Counted from the first letter of the stretch, positions 25,155 through 35,573 are shown. The stretch is 64,000 nucleotides of DNA from Companilactobacillus sp. (GCF_022484265.1 NZ_JAKVLR010000001.1:2480001-2544000), one strand, 5' to 3'. The notes: generated from the letters alone by a model not told the origin. Made by a program: numbers and translations.

Positions 25155-27242
25155 TTATTCTTCATCTTCGTCGTCATCAACTGGATTATCAACAGGGATA
25201 TCCTTGAGAGCTGAACGATCTTTTCTGACCAGACGAATCCGGTTCAGCGATACTTTTCCAAGCACTAGTGGAACACGCTCTTCAACTACATCACTGTATG
25301 AAAGACCAAACCAGTTGGCAGGTGAGATGAATTTTTGAAGCAATAGTCTTAGATGAATGATACCTTTTTTAACTCCACTGATCCTAGTGTCAGGCGAGAG
25401 GACCTCTTTGATAAGTACGAATGAGAAGTCACCAACTTGACGATCAGGGATGGTGGTGTATTTTTGTGGCTGCGTCTTGATCTCACCGTTTGACATCAAA
25501 TCGTTAACGATCTGTCTTAAGTAGACGTTAACCTTTTGGTCGACACGGAATCCCAGATACAATTGAACGCTGACCATGTAATCAGTATCAAAAGTTTCGG
25601 CACTATAAGCAGCTGTATAAGGTTCATCAGTAACATTAACAGTTACGAACCAATAAACCTCAGCGCGTTTTGGTCGTTTATCAAGGATCGAATACAAGAT
25701 ATTCTTCTTAATACGATAGCCGTCATGAACTTTAGTCAAGTAAACCAAGTTAGTTGTTGTTAGTGGATAGCTTGGGTCTTTTCTAAGGTCGTTTAATTGA
25801 TGCTTGAATGCTAGTAGTGATGCAAAGTGACTTCTGAACGTATTGTCGTCCATCAAGCGGTCACCGTATCTCCAAACAAACATAATAGCAATCAATGCAG
25901 CGGCGATGATCATGGTGATATAAGCACCTTGAATGAACTTGCTACTGTTTGTGATCAAGAAGATACTCTCGATCACGAAGAAGAAACCGATGATCACCGT
26001 GGTAAAGAAGCGATTGACTCGTTTCATCAACATCCACTGATGCAGCAAGATAGTTGTCATCAGCATGGTGATCGTGATTTCCAGACCGTAAGCATTCGAC
26101 ATGTTTTCGGAATTTTGGAAAAAGATAACTAGTGAAATACAGATGATCCAAATAATTGAGTTAACAGTTGGAATATATAACTGACCCTTGAAATTCGTAG
26201 GGTAAAAAGTTTTTAATCTTGGAAAAATTCTTAATTTTGTAGCTTCTGAAACTAGTGTGTATGAACCCGAGATCAATGCTTGAGAAGCAATGATAGCAGC
26301 CATAGCAGCTAAGAAAATACCGAATAATCTTAGCTTTGGAGGCATTGATTCATAAAATGGGTTAAATGTTGCTGGGAGGTTGAATGCAGAAGCATTGTCT
26401 TTAACTCGCAACATCCATGTTGCTTGTCCTAAGTAACTAAGCAGCAAACAAATTTTAACGAATGGCCAACTAGTATAGATATTAGGACGGCCAACGTGTC
26501 CCATGTCTGAATAAAGTGCTTCAGCACCAGTTGTTGCCAAGAAGATACTACCTAAAATGAAAATACCACGAATATTGTAAGGACTTCTCAACAACTCGAT
26601 TGCGTAATAAGGGTTAAAAGCTCTTAAAACTGACCAATCAAAAGATAAGTTGTAAATACCCAAGAGTCCTAAGAATGCGAACCAAACTAACATAATTGGT
26701 CCAAAAGCTTTACCGATCAGTTGCGTACCAAAACGTTGGATAAAGAACAATGTCGATAAAATGATGATGGTAATAATAATTACTTGCGTTTGGGTATGAA
26801 TAAAGACCGTGTTGTTAATTGCGATACCCTTTAAACCTTCAATAGCCGCAGTAACAGTAACAGCCGGTGTCATCATACCATCGGCCAAGAAGGTGGCTCC
26901 ACCGATCATCGCGGGGATGATCAGCCACTTTGCTCTTTTTCTAACTAACGTGTACAGAGCAAAGATTCCACCTTCACCACGGTTATCCGCTCGAAGTGCA
27001 ATCAGAACATACTTAGTAGTTGTAACAATCGTCAAAGTCCAGAAGATCAATGAAACACTACCAAGAACAAAGTTGGTCGACATATGGCTCAAACCGCCAT
27101 TTCCGACCATCAATGAGTTCATAACATAAAGAGGAGAAGTACCAATATCTCCATAAACAATACCTAATGCGATCAGAAATCCCGCAGCCGACATTTTAGC
27201 ATGCGGATTTTTCCTTAGCATTGCCAAATCTTTTTTATCCAT
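25155..27242 (-). CDS. kup: KUP-family potassium uptake protein
   Basis: Potassium-proton symporter of the KUP/HAK/KT family, 695 aa. Seen: the N-terminal ALGIVYGDIGTSPLYVMNS motif that defines the family, about twelve hydrophobic segments up to residue 430, GGIFALYTLVRKRAKW, and a C-terminal cytoplasmic domain ending in an acidic tail (DDDEDEE). I chose the start MDKKDLAML at 27242 because TTTGGAGAG precedes it. It stands alone, and no regulator is visible. In lactobacilli two kup genes are often present, so the paralogue number is uncertain. Confidence 0.93.
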   Translation of the reverse strand: MDKKDLAMLRKNPHAKMSAAGFLIALGIVYGDIGTSPLYVMNSLMVGNGGLSHMSTNFVLGSVSLIFWTLTIVTTTKYVLIALRADNRGEGGIFALYTLVRKRAKWLIIPAMIGGATFLADGMMTPAVTVTAAIEGLKGIAINNTVFIHTQTQVIIITIIILSTLFFIQRFGTQLIGKAFGPIMLVWFAFLGLLGIYNLSFDWSVLRAFNPYYAIELLRSPYNIRGIFILGSIFLATTGAEALYSDMGHVGRPNIYTSWPFVKICLLLSYLGQATWMLRVKDNASAFNLPATFNPFYESMPPKLRLFGIFLAAMAAIIASQALISGSYTLVSEATKLRIFPRLKTFYPTNFKGQLYIPTVNSIIWIICISLVIFFQNSENMSNAYGLEITITMLMTTILLHQWMLMKRVNRFFTTVIIGFFFVIESIFLITNSSKFIQGAYITMIIAAALIAIMFVWRYGDRLMDDNTFRSHFASLLAFKHQLNDLRKDPSYPLTTTNLVYLTKVHDGYRIKKNILYSILDKRPKRAEVYWFVTVNVTDEPYTAAYSAETFDTDYMVSVQLYLGFRVDQKVNVYLRQIVNDLMSNGEIKTQPQKYTTIPDRQVGDFSFVLIKEVLSPDTRISGVKKGIIHLRLLLQKFISPANWFGLSYSDVVEERVPLVLGKVSLNRIRLVRKDRSALKDIPVDNPVDDDEDEE

Positions 27243-27369
27243 AAATATACTCTCCAAATCGAACAATTCACGAGCGATTATAACATGTAAAAATATCGCT
27301 TCAAACTATTTAACTTTACTATAACGTGTAAAAAAATATTTACTCAATTTCCCCAATTTAAAACACTCT

Positions 27370-29802
27370 TTACTTATGGAATGGAACCAAGATCGATGAG
27401 TAATCTGTATCGATCTGGTAAGTGATCGATTGATTGCCGCGAACGGTCATTCCAAAGTCAGTGCTATAAACAATTAAACCTAATTTGTGTCCGGATAACA
27501 ACCGATACATCGTAGGTTGCAACTCGACTGAAATATCGTAAAATTTATCAGCAATTAATTCTTGTGCATGATAAGGCGTTTGTCGATTTTGCAAATTCAG
27601 ATGTCCCTTGGTGATCATTTTATAGCTAGAAGGTGTCGAATTAGTGGTAAATTCACGCAAGTCATCCTCGCGCCAATCATAAGTTTCCGCCAATCCTTTA
27701 GCTTTTAAAATAGTTGGAGAAATATGCAAACGTTTATTTTCTCCAAAATCGATCACTTGAAAACTTAGTATCCCCACATTTTGATTGCTTGAAACACGCA
27801 ATTTCACGGTTGGAGTCCCGTCTAACAATAGGTCGGATTCCAGTGGCTTAGTTTCAAAAATCAAGCGGTGGTTTTGCAGATCAGAATTTTCGACAACCAA
27901 ATCATTTTGCCACTTATCGACATTTTTACAATAGTTATGATAGATATTTTCTGAAAGATTATCAGAAAAATTCAAAATACCGGTATTAGCTTGTTTAGTG
28001 GAACTTAGCTGATGATCTGATAAGTAAAAGTTCTTCTGTGGATTAGTTGGGTCACTCCAATTGTCAAAGTCATTCCAAGTTTCAGCTTGGGTATTATCTT
28101 GAACAATCACGTTTGGCAATAATTTTTCGGCACCGTTGTCGACGTCAAGCAATTCATGCGTTAGCCACAAGTTAGCAATGTCGGTAAAGTCAATAGAACG
28201 AAAGGCATTGATATAAATGTGTTGGCCTTGATGCAAAATGATTTTTTTATTGATCTGATTGTTAGCTACGCCATTCCAGAGTTTTTCAACGTTTCGAGGT
28301 TTGACGTTCCAGTCGTTTAGACCGTGAACAAGCAGGAGGTCTGCCTTGATATTGGCTAAATTTTTCCGATAGTTTCTAGCATCCCAAAATTCATTGTAGT
28401 CGCCAGTCGTTCGGTCTTGTCCGTTAGTGATGTCCTGTAGCTGTTTTTCCCAAGTATCCTTGATCTTGTGGAAGTCTCCAGCTTGCAAACGGCGACTAAA
28501 GGTCTCTTCAGCTAAAACGTCAGCGTCTTCGCCTGGGAATCCACCTGGGGCAATGACCAGTCCGCCATCACGGTAGTAGTCGTACCAACTAGAAATAGCC
28601 GCTTCACTGATGACTGTCTTTAAGCCTTCAACGCCCGTGGTAGCAGCAGCGGTGGCCAAAGTTCCTAAATAAGAACGGCCAGTCATGGCAATATGTTTAT
28701 TTGACCAGTCAGCCGTGATTTGGATATTGTCGTGTCGGTTGGTGAAGGCAACTCGGTTGCCAGCTAGCCATTGGATAATGGCGATAGTAGAAGTAGTTTC
28801 TTCAGGGTCCCCAGTAGTTCTGACGCCATCAGAATCTTTGGTACCAATCCCTGCAGCATAAACCACCGCAAATCCTCGTGCTAAAAAGTAGTCGTTGAGC
28901 GTGTACGACTGTTCACGGGCAAAGGTTTCTTCAGCCTGTTCAGCTTTGCCATTGACTTTTCTAGGTGCAGGCAAATTAGTTTTTGGAGCAACGTATTCAA
29001 TGTCTTCATATTTTCGATCATCGACTTTCTTAGGGGTCAAAGGGATGTCGACGTTGTGCATCATTTTCTCGCCTGTCTCGTCGTTAGTACCTTGGTTATA
29101 CGGACTAGCTGTGTATAAAACTGGGACTTGGAAGTCCTTGCCAGATTCCTTAGGACGTAATATCTCAGCCTTGAGTAAATCTAACTTGCCGTCATGGTCG
29201 GTATCTTGAGGCGATTCAACGTAGACGACTTCACGGATCAATTCGTGTGGATCAAAGACTGGCAGAGTCTTCCCGTTAAACAACAATGGTTTTTTCACAG
29301 ATTCATCGTGATAGAAGCTGACAAAATAGCCTTGAGCAGCCAATTGGTCGATCAAAGTTTGTCCGTTTTTATTATGTGTGGCGAGTAGCCAATACCAGGC
29401 AGATTTTAATTCGTCCAAACTGAAAAAATTAGTTTGGTGGTCAGCGACTTTTAGCTGGATCTTATCCATGGCGGAAAGCGGATCAGTCAGTTCGAAATCC
29501 AAACCTGGTTGAAAGTCCATCAATTGTAGACCAACGTTATAAAAGGTATTCACGTCTAATTGAGAATGCTGATCAAAAAATTCAGCTAGATCAAGCTCGG
29601 GCGTTGCCATGATCGTAGCCAATTTTTCATTAAAGATGGTTTCGCTTTTGGAAACTAAGAGCGACTTCTTGAGAAAACTTTTCCACAGTGCTAAGACACC
29701 TGATTCAGAATCATTGCCTTCATCTAAAAATCTGATTGCAGTTAATTCTTCAATTTGGGAATTGTAATCAGTCGGTTTGAGAGCAAATTGATTATTTCGC
29801 AT
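27370..29802 (-). CDS. pepX: Xaa-Pro dipeptidyl-peptidase
   Basis: Cytoplasmic serine peptidase that releases X-Pro dipeptides from casein-type peptides, 810 aa. Seen: the catalytic motif GRSYLG with Ser377, GLNDWNVKPRN carrying the Asp of the triad, GQHIYIN carrying the His, and a C-terminal jelly-roll domain (about residues 580-800). I chose the start MRNNQFALKPTD at 29802 because ACGAGGT precedes it; a longer start lacks a site. The size matches lactobacillal PepX (about 800 aa). The adjacent pepC suggests a proteolytic neighbourhood, though the two appear to be separate transcription units. Confidence 0.95.
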   Translation of the reverse strand: MRNNQFALKPTDYNSQIEELTAIRFLDEGNDSESGVLALWKSFLKKSLLVSKSETIFNEKLATIMATPELDLAEFFDQHSQLDVNTFYNVGLQLMDFQPGLDFELTDPLSAMDKIQLKVADHQTNFFSLDELKSAWYWLLATHNKNGQTLIDQLAAQGYFVSFYHDESVKKPLLFNGKTLPVFDPHELIREVVYVESPQDTDHDGKLDLLKAEILRPKESGKDFQVPVLYTASPYNQGTNDETGEKMMHNVDIPLTPKKVDDRKYEDIEYVAPKTNLPAPRKVNGKAEQAEETFAREQSYTLNDYFLARGFAVVYAAGIGTKDSDGVRTTGDPEETTSTIAIIQWLAGNRVAFTNRHDNIQITADWSNKHIAMTGRSYLGTLATAAATTGVEGLKTVISEAAISSWYDYYRDGGLVIAPGGFPGEDADVLAEETFSRRLQAGDFHKIKDTWEKQLQDITNGQDRTTGDYNEFWDARNYRKNLANIKADLLLVHGLNDWNVKPRNVEKLWNGVANNQINKKIILHQGQHIYINAFRSIDFTDIANLWLTHELLDVDNGAEKLLPNVIVQDNTQAETWNDFDNWSDPTNPQKNFYLSDHQLSSTKQANTGILNFSDNLSENIYHNYCKNVDKWQNDLVVENSDLQNHRLIFETKPLESDLLLDGTPTVKLRVSSNQNVGILSFQVIDFGENKRLHISPTILKAKGLAETYDWREDDLREFTTNSTPSSYKMITKGHLNLQNRQTPYHAQELIADKFYDISVELQPTMYRLLSGHKLGLIVYSTDFGMTVRGNQSITYQIDTDYSSILVPFHK

Positions 29803-29885
29803 AAATAAGACCTCGTTTTTCTCCAAAATTGCATTAATACCACTTATTATATCCTTGCTATTTAAAATTTGTAGTTTAATACCTA

Positions 29886-29918
29886 AAGAAAAAGACCCGA
29901 GAAATTTTCTCGAGTCTA
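29886..29918 (-). terminator. Terminator of pepC (minus strand)
   Basis: Read on the minus strand, AGACTCGAGAAAATTTCTCGGGTCT forms a stem followed by TTTTTC. It lies just beyond the pepC stop. Confidence 0.8.
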
Positions 29919-29933
29919 ATTTGGGCTATCCTA

Positions 29934-31277
29934 TTAAGCTAAAGCACCCATTGGATCCCAAGGTGCAAGTACCTTAGGTTGTTTGCTTTCTTTATCGAAT
30001 GTTTCCTTAAGTTCGTCGCTTAGGAGATTCTTGTTGATAACTAATTGGTAAACGAATTCGTTGAACCAATCGTCACTCATAACGAAGTAGCCTTTAGTTC
30101 CGACTTTTTCACCCCATGAATTTTCGACTTTCCACTTAAGCGGATTGCCATTTTCATCGAGGTCAACGCCGGTGATGACCATTGCGTGGTCCATCATACT
30201 TTCAACATAGTCAAGACGTTCTGCCTTAGTCATGCTGAAGTCAGTGTTGAATAATCCCTCAAGGTCGTAGATCTTAGTATCCATGATACCAATCTTGCGG
30301 TCTGAACTCTTAACGACATCTGAACCAAACCAAACAGCTTCGCCAGATTGAAGTTGTTTAACAGCTAATGACTTGAAGTCGTTGATCTCAAGGTTCAAGT
30401 GACGCACTTGACGTCCACCGACAACGTTTCCTAATAATTCAACTGTGTAGACGTGATTATAAGGCTTGTCATCTGTTGGTGCGTTGATTGTTGAAACGTA
30501 ATTGTCGAGGTCCCAGCCAACGTACTTCTTGAAAAAGTCTTGTGGAGTGATGCCAACTTCTTTGTGATATTTCTTATCGTCGTCACGGTATGCCCAGTCA
30601 AATTTAGCAGGTGGTTCACCAACTGAATAAACTAAGATCTTGTAGATCTCGCTCAACATTTCGTCTTTTTCACGTTGAATGTCTTCACTTGATTTGCCAT
30701 CGTTAACTAATTTACGAAGAGTGATAGCATTCTTGCGTAATTTAGTATTTAGGACAGCATTTAATTGTGATGAATTAGTTCTGCTGGCAGTATCTGGCAT
30801 TACGCTCTTAGGAACAACGCCATATTTAGCAACTAAAGCCATGACCATGTCCCATTGACCACCATCTTGTTGTGGTGTAGCCATTAAGAAGTCAACTTTG
30901 CGGTCGCCAATTGGAAGGGCAGCAGTATTGATCACATTTTCGTAGAAGAAGTTAGATTTCTCCAGCTTATCCCAGAACAACATGTATCCTTCTGAAAGTT
31001 CGAAGCCCTTGATCTTAAAGTTGTTTTGAAGAGGATGTCTCATAGTGTTTAGTGCGGCGAAGATCCAGCACAAGCCTGATTGCTTTTGGTCTGCAACTGA
31101 ACCAGTATCGATCTCAACTGAAAAAGTTGGATCCATGGCAATTTGTGAAGCTAATGTTTCACTTGATTTATAGATACCGTTATTTGCAACAGCATTTTTG
31201 ATGGCAGATGATCCTGGAGTTTCGTCAAATGCCTTTTGAAAATCGGCTAATTCTTTATTTGTTATTTCCTTGGTCAT
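29934..31277 (-). CDS. pepC: Aminopeptidase C (C1B cysteine peptidase)
   Basis: Cytoplasmic bleomycin hydrolase-type aminopeptidase, 447 aa, hexameric in known homologues. Seen: the catalytic Cys70 in DQKQSGLCWIFAALNTMR, the His in MMDHAMVITGVD and the Asn in KVENSWGEKVGTKG. The C-terminus (PWDPMGALA) matches the tail that occupies the active site and restricts the enzyme to exopeptidase activity. The gene is followed by its own terminator. rpiA lies upstream with 19 bases between, so the two may be co-transcribed. Confidence 0.95.
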   Translation of the reverse strand: MTKEITNKELADFQKAFDETPGSSAIKNAVANNGIYKSSETLASQIAMDPTFSVEIDTGSVADQKQSGLCWIFAALNTMRHPLQNNFKIKGFELSEGYMLFWDKLEKSNFFYENVINTAALPIGDRKVDFLMATPQQDGGQWDMVMALVAKYGVVPKSVMPDTASRTNSSQLNAVLNTKLRKNAITLRKLVNDGKSSEDIQREKDEMLSEIYKILVYSVGEPPAKFDWAYRDDDKKYHKEVGITPQDFFKKYVGWDLDNYVSTINAPTDDKPYNHVYTVELLGNVVGGRQVRHLNLEINDFKSLAVKQLQSGEAVWFGSDVVKSSDRKIGIMDTKIYDLEGLFNTDFSMTKAERLDYVESMMDHAMVITGVDLDENGNPLKWKVENSWGEKVGTKGYFVMSDDWFNEFVYQLVINKNLLSDELKETFDKESKQPKVLAPWDPMGALA

Positions 31278-31296
31278 ATATCTTACTCTCCCTTAA

Positions 31297-31986
31297 TTAT
31301 CTAATGTTGTCGATGACTTTTGGACCGTCATCATATCCAACAACTACAGTATTCACTATATCAAGAAATAGACCATGTGCAACAATTCCGACTAGGTGAT
31401 CGAGCCAATCAGCCAGAATATGGGGATGTTCGATCACGCCACAGTGAAGGTCAATGATGTAGTTGTTATTGTGAGTAGTAACGCGGTTTCCTTGGTCGTC
31501 TAATCTGAATTTTGGCTTGAGGTTTTCCTTTTCCAAAATGTCAAAGATCTTTTGACAACCAAATGGGATCACTTCGATAGGTAAGGGGAAACTGCCCAAT
31601 TGATCCGCCATCTTCGATTGATCAACGATCCAGAGGACCTTGTTTGAGTTTACAGCTACCATCTTTTCTAGCAGGTGAGCACCACCTCCACCTTTGATAC
31701 CTTGGAAGTTTTTATCGATCTGGTCAGCACCATCGATAGTTAAGTCGATATGGTCGACATCATTGAGTTCCTTCATTGGGATACCTAAAGCTTCAGCTTG
31801 TTTTTGAGAACGTGAAGAAGTTGAAACGCCAACGATATTAGTGATCTCGCCAGCTTGGTAACGACGTCCTAATTCTTCGATCATGTAATAAACGGTCGAA
31901 CCTGTTCCTAAACCTACAACTGAGTTACTTTTGATAAAATCGACGGATCTTTCACCGACTGCTTTTTTTAATTCATCTTGATTCAC
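31297..31986 (-). CDS. rpiA: Ribose-5-phosphate isomerase A
   Basis: Interconverts ribose 5-phosphate and ribulose 5-phosphate in the pentose phosphate pathway. Seen: VGLGTGSTVYYMIEEL near the N-terminus, the catalytic region TIDGADQIDKNFQGIKGGGGAHLLEKM with Asp and Lys residues, and the C-terminal GLFLDIVNTVVVG. Its length is 229 aa. The stop and start overlap by one base with the upstream acetyltransferase gene, so translation is likely coupled. Confidence 0.95.
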   Translation of the reverse strand: MNQDELKKAVGERSVDFIKSNSVVGLGTGSTVYYMIEELGRRYQAGEITNIVGVSTSSRSQKQAEALGIPMKELNDVDHIDLTIDGADQIDKNFQGIKGGGGAHLLEKMVAVNSNKVLWIVDQSKMADQLGSFPLPIEVIPFGCQKIFDILEKENLKPKFRLDDQGNRVTTHNNNYIIDLHCGVIEHPHILADWLDHLVGIVAHGLFLDIVNTVVVGYDDGPKVIDNIR

Positions 31987-32306
31987 TATGCTTCCCCCTT
32001 GTCTAATTGTTCTAATAGTTGTTGGTAATTGTCAGCTAAAAGAAATCTGATCTCTGGTCTTTTCTTAAAAGCGGCTTTGGCGTATTCGCAAACTGGTACA
32101 ATTTTGAGATTGTTCAGATCTGCATAGTCTAACAATGCGTTCAGCAACTTTCCAGCTAAGCCGTGGCCTTGATAAGTTTCGTCAACTCGAGTGTGGTCGA
32201 TCGAGATCACGCCGTCAGATACTTTTGAGTAGACGATCTCGCCAATTTCTTTTTGAGTATCAGCTTCAAAAATATAAAAACGGTTGTCGCTATGTCTTAT
32301 TTCCAT
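31986..32306 (-). CDS. Small GNAT-family N-acetyltransferase
   Basis: A 106 aa protein of the short YjdJ-like GNAT subgroup. Seen: VISIDHTRVDETYQGHGLAGKLLNALLDYA, which carries the acetyl-CoA pyrophosphate-binding pattern Q-x-x-G-x-A/G, then KIVPVCEYAKAAFKKRPE, a characteristic end of this subgroup. The substrate is unknown. It is the first gene of the minus-strand unit with rpiA (and perhaps pepC) and is divergent from dut. Confidence 0.85.
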   Translation of the reverse strand: MEIRHSDNRFYIFEADTQKEIGEIVYSKVSDGVISIDHTRVDETYQGHGLAGKLLNALLDYADLNNLKIVPVCEYAKAAFKKRPEIRFLLADNYQQLLEQLDKGEA

Positions 32307-32429
32307 AGACTGCCTCCCATATCCTATTAATTAACTCAATCTTACCTTAATAAACGTTTAAAGTCAGTGTATTACTAACCTTTAAATGATAAAATTTAAA
32401 GTAACTAGGTTCGAAAAGGAGTATTTATT

Positions 32430-32975
32430 TTGGCAAAACAACGTGGATTTGAAATTGTAGAAAAATACCGTGATCAAGGTATCAAATTACCAGTCAGACA
32501 GACGAAAAAGGCTGCCGGGTACGATATCGAAAGCGCTGAAGATTTTACCGTTCCTTCAATTTGGAAATTTGGAGTGCTAAATGCTATTAAATTTATCCTC
32601 AATAAGGGTAAAATGGATGACACGAAAATTGATGAAATCCAAAAGTCAATCAAACCAGTACTAGTTCCAACTGGAGTTAAAGCTTACATGCAAGATGATG
32701 AAGTTTTGATTGTGGCTAGTCGTTCTAGTAATCCTTTAAAACGTGGCCTTTCACTCCCAAATGGTATTGGTGTCGTTGATGCAGATTATTACAATAATCA
32801 GAGCAACGAGGGAGAATTGTTTATTCAACTGATCAATTTTTTCCCAAAAGATTTCCACATCAAAAAAGGCGACCGTTTGGCTCAAGGAATTTTCGTCAAA
32901 TATTTAACGACTGATGATGACCAAGGTGGCCTCAAAGAACGTCAAGGTGGTTTTGGTTCATCCGGTATCAAGTAG
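32430..32975 (+). CDS. dut: dUTP diphosphatase
   Basis: Hydrolyses dUTP to dUMP and pyrophosphate, keeping uracil out of DNA. Seen: motif 1 (AAGYDIESAEDF), motif 2 (ASRSSNPLKRGLSLPNG), motif 3 (GVVDADYYNN), motif 4 (KKGDRLAQGIFVKY) and the C-terminal motif 5 (RQGGFGSSG). Its length of 181 aa includes an insertion at about residues 45-70 common in Firmicute forms. It starts with TTG, preceded by AAAGGAG. radA follows after 15 bases, so they form one operon. Confidence 0.93.
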   Translation: MAKQRGFEIVEKYRDQGIKLPVRQTKKAAGYDIESAEDFTVPSIWKFGVLNAIKFILNKGKMDDTKIDEIQKSIKPVLVPTGVKAYMQDDEVLIVASRSSNPLKRGLSLPNGIGVVDADYYNNQSNEGELFIQLINFFPKDFHIKKGDRLAQGIFVKYLTTDDDQGGLKERQGGFGSSGIK

Positions 32976-32990
32976 AGAGGATTTTATTTA

Positions 32991-34358
32991 GTGGCAAAAT
33001 CAAAAAGTAAGTTTGTATGTCAAAGTTGTGGATATGTTTCGCCGAAGTACTTGGGCCGTTGTCCAAACTGTGGTTCATGGAATCAAATGGTCGAAGAAGT
33101 CGAGCACGTTGAATCGATTAAGGCAACACCTAGTCGCAGAACTAGTGATTTAGAGGCCAAACCTTTAAAGATCAATGACGTTGCTTTTGAAAAAGAACCT
33201 CGGATCAAAACTGATCTATCTGAACTTAATCGAGTTCTCGGTGGCGGTATCGTTCCTGGGTCATTGATTTTGATTGGTGGAGATCCGGGTATTGGTAAAT
33301 CAACGCTTTTGTTGCAAGTGTCGGGACAACTTCAAAAGACTAACGGCAAAGTGTTGTACGTTTCAGGTGAGGAATCCGCTTCTCAGATCAAGATGCGTGC
33401 TGACCGTTTAGGAATCAGCGGCGATAATTTATTCGTTTATCCACAAACTGATATGAGTTATATTCGTCAAACTATTGATGAAATGAAACCAGATTATTTG
33501 ATCATCGATTCTGTCCAAACGATGGATGAACCGGAGATCTCATCAGCTGTCGGCAGCGTTTCACAGATTCGTGAAGTCACGGCAGAATTGATGAATATTG
33601 CTAAACAACAAAATATTACGGTTTTTGTAGTTGGACACGTTACCAAGGGTGGTGCGATTGCTGGACCAAAGGTACTGGAACACATGGTAGATACAGTGCT
33701 ATATTTTGAGGGGGATACGCATCACAGTTATCGTATTCTCAGGTCGGTCAAAAATCGTTTTGGTTCAACTAACGAGATCGGTATTTTTGAAATGCAGACT
33801 AAGGGTCTGACTGAAGTGGAAAATCCATCAGAGATTTTCTTAGAGGAACGACTCAAGGATACTAACGGATCAGCAGTTGTCGTGTCGATGGAAGGGACTC
33901 GTCCGATTTTGGTCGAGATCCAATCGTTGATCACGCCAACAATTTTTGGAAATGCCAAACGTACTGCAACAGGTCTAGATCACAACCGTGTGTCAGTGAT
34001 CATGGCTGTGTTAGAAAAACGTGGCAATTTGATGCTTCAAAATCAAGATGCTTACTTGAAATCCACTGGCGGCGTTAAATTAGATGAACCAGCGATCGAC
34101 CTAGCTTTAGCAATGTCAATTGCTTCTAGTTACAAGAATTTAGGAATATCTGCAACCGATTGTTTCGTTGGAGAAGTTGGTCTGACAGGCGAGATCAGAC
34201 GTGTCAATCGGATCGACCAACGTGTTAATGAAGCTGAAAAATTAGGATTCAAACGGATCTTTGTCCCTAAGAACAATCTCGGCGATTGGGTCAAGGACCA
34301 AAAGATTCAAATCATCGGCGTTAGCACGGTAACTGAAGCAATGAACAAAACATTTTAA
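32991..34358 (+). CDS. radA: DNA repair protein RadA
   Basis: RecA-related helicase that promotes branch migration in recombinational repair; in competent bacteria it also aids transformation. Seen: an N-terminal C4 zinc finger (Cys10, Cys13, Cys24, Cys27), Walker A GGDPGIGKST, the RadA-specific KNRFG motif, and a C-terminal Lon protease-like domain. Its length is 455 aa. The start is GTG, after AGAGGA. The gene lies between dut and the PIN/TRAM gene, the usual Firmicute order. Confidence 0.95.
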   Translation: MAKSKSKFVCQSCGYVSPKYLGRCPNCGSWNQMVEEVEHVESIKATPSRRTSDLEAKPLKINDVAFEKEPRIKTDLSELNRVLGGGIVPGSLILIGGDPGIGKSTLLLQVSGQLQKTNGKVLYVSGEESASQIKMRADRLGISGDNLFVYPQTDMSYIRQTIDEMKPDYLIIDSVQTMDEPEISSAVGSVSQIREVTAELMNIAKQQNITVFVVGHVTKGGAIAGPKVLEHMVDTVLYFEGDTHHSYRILRSVKNRFGSTNEIGIFEMQTKGLTEVENPSEIFLEERLKDTNGSAVVVSMEGTRPILVEIQSLITPTIFGNAKRTATGLDHNRVSVIMAVLEKRGNLMLQNQDAYLKSTGGVKLDEPAIDLALAMSIASSYKNLGISATDCFVGEVGLTGEIRRVNRIDQRVNEAEKLGFKRIFVPKNNLGDWVKDQKIQIIGVSTVTEAMNKTF

Positions 34359-34376
34359 TAATATAGGAGGTTGTAC

Positions 34377-35573
34377 ATGCGCAAAATTTTAGTTAATGCT
34401 ATTTTTGCCTTGATTGGGATTGCCGTCGGCGTGACGGTCCTTCCAACCTTATGGCGTGCAACTGGTATTGCGGACGTGCGTCTAGTTAATAATGGGTATG
34501 TCGACGGACTTACTGGCGGCCTTATTTTTTATTTCTTTTCATTTCCTTTCGTCGAACCCATTACTAACCTCAATACCAGAATTGAAAAAAGTCTTAGTTC
34601 CAGATCGCCAGGGTGGATCATCTTTGGTTCGATCTTTTTGATCGGTGGTCTGATCTTAGCCAACATCATCTCGATTCCTTTTTACATGATGTCATCGTTG
34701 GTATTTAATACCATCATTCCACTGATCCTGATGATCATTTTCGGCTTTATCGGATTTAGGATCGGAACTACAAGACGAAATGATTGGCGGAGTTTTTCTT
34801 CCAAACGTAAATCGTCCAATGACAAGTTGGAAAGCGATGGACAGATCATCCAACGTTCAACTGAAAAAGAATTTTATCCTTATAAAATTTTGGATACGTC
34901 AGTCATCATTGATGGCCGAGTTCATCAATTAGCTCAAACCGGTTTTTTGGAAGGGAAGTTGATGATCCCAGATTTTGTTGTTCATGAACTGCAACTGATC
35001 TCTGATTCAGCCGACCAGCAAAAGCGTGAACGTGGACGTCGTGGTCTCGATATCTTAAATGAGATGAAGATGGACCAAACGATCAATTACGAGACAACTA
35101 CTCGTGACTATGACAATATTCCTGAGGTCGATAACAAATTGTTAAAATTAGCCAAAGAAATAGGTGGTGCTGTTTTAACAAACGACTATAATCTTAATAA
35201 GGTCAGTGAATTTCAGAATGTCAAAGTTTTGAATATTAACGAACTAGCCAAAGTTTTGAAACCAACGGTTTTGCCAGGAGAAACAATGACTGTTAAAGTT
35301 ATAAAGGATGGTACCGAACGAGAACAAGGTGTCGCATACCTAGAAGATGGTACGATGGTCGTTGTTGAGGAAGGTAAATACTTTATCAACAAGTCGCTAG
35401 AAGTTGTTGTTACTAGTGCTTTACAAACAGATGCTGGTAAAATGATCTTTGCGAAACCTTTGCATTCTTTAAAAGGTATCCAGGAAAAGAATCCAAAGAA
35501 GCCTGCGGATAAGAAACCAAGCAATAACAGAAACAAAAGGGGAGAACGAAAAAGTGGCAAACAAGGCAAATAA
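34377..35573 (+). CDS. PIN/TRAM domain membrane protein (YacL-like)
   Basis: A 398 aa protein with about four N-terminal hydrophobic segments (residues 1-125), a PIN nuclease-like domain (about 160-290) with acidic residues in ILDTSVIIDGR and LTNDYNLN, and a C-terminal TRAM domain (VLPGETMTVKV onward), ending in a basic tail. PIN domains are usually ribonucleases; the role of this membrane form is not established. I chose the ATG at 34377 because AGGAGG precedes it; a TTG six bases upstream lies within the spacer. The last 20 bases overlap gltX. Confidence 0.88.
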   Translation: MRKILVNAIFALIGIAVGVTVLPTLWRATGIADVRLVNNGYVDGLTGGLIFYFFSFPFVEPITNLNTRIEKSLSSRSPGWIIFGSIFLIGGLILANIISIPFYMMSSLVFNTIIPLILMIIFGFIGFRIGTTRRNDWRSFSSKRKSSNDKLESDGQIIQRSTEKEFYPYKILDTSVIIDGRVHQLAQTGFLEGKLMIPDFVVHELQLISDSADQQKRERGRRGLDILNEMKMDQTINYETTTRDYDNIPEVDNKLLKLAKEIGGAVLTNDYNLNKVSEFQNVKVLNINELAKVLKPTVLPGETMTVKVIKDGTEREQGVAYLEDGTMVVVEEGKYFINKSLEVVVTSALQTDAGKMIFAKPLHSLKGIQEKNPKKPADKKPSNNRNKRGERKSGKQGK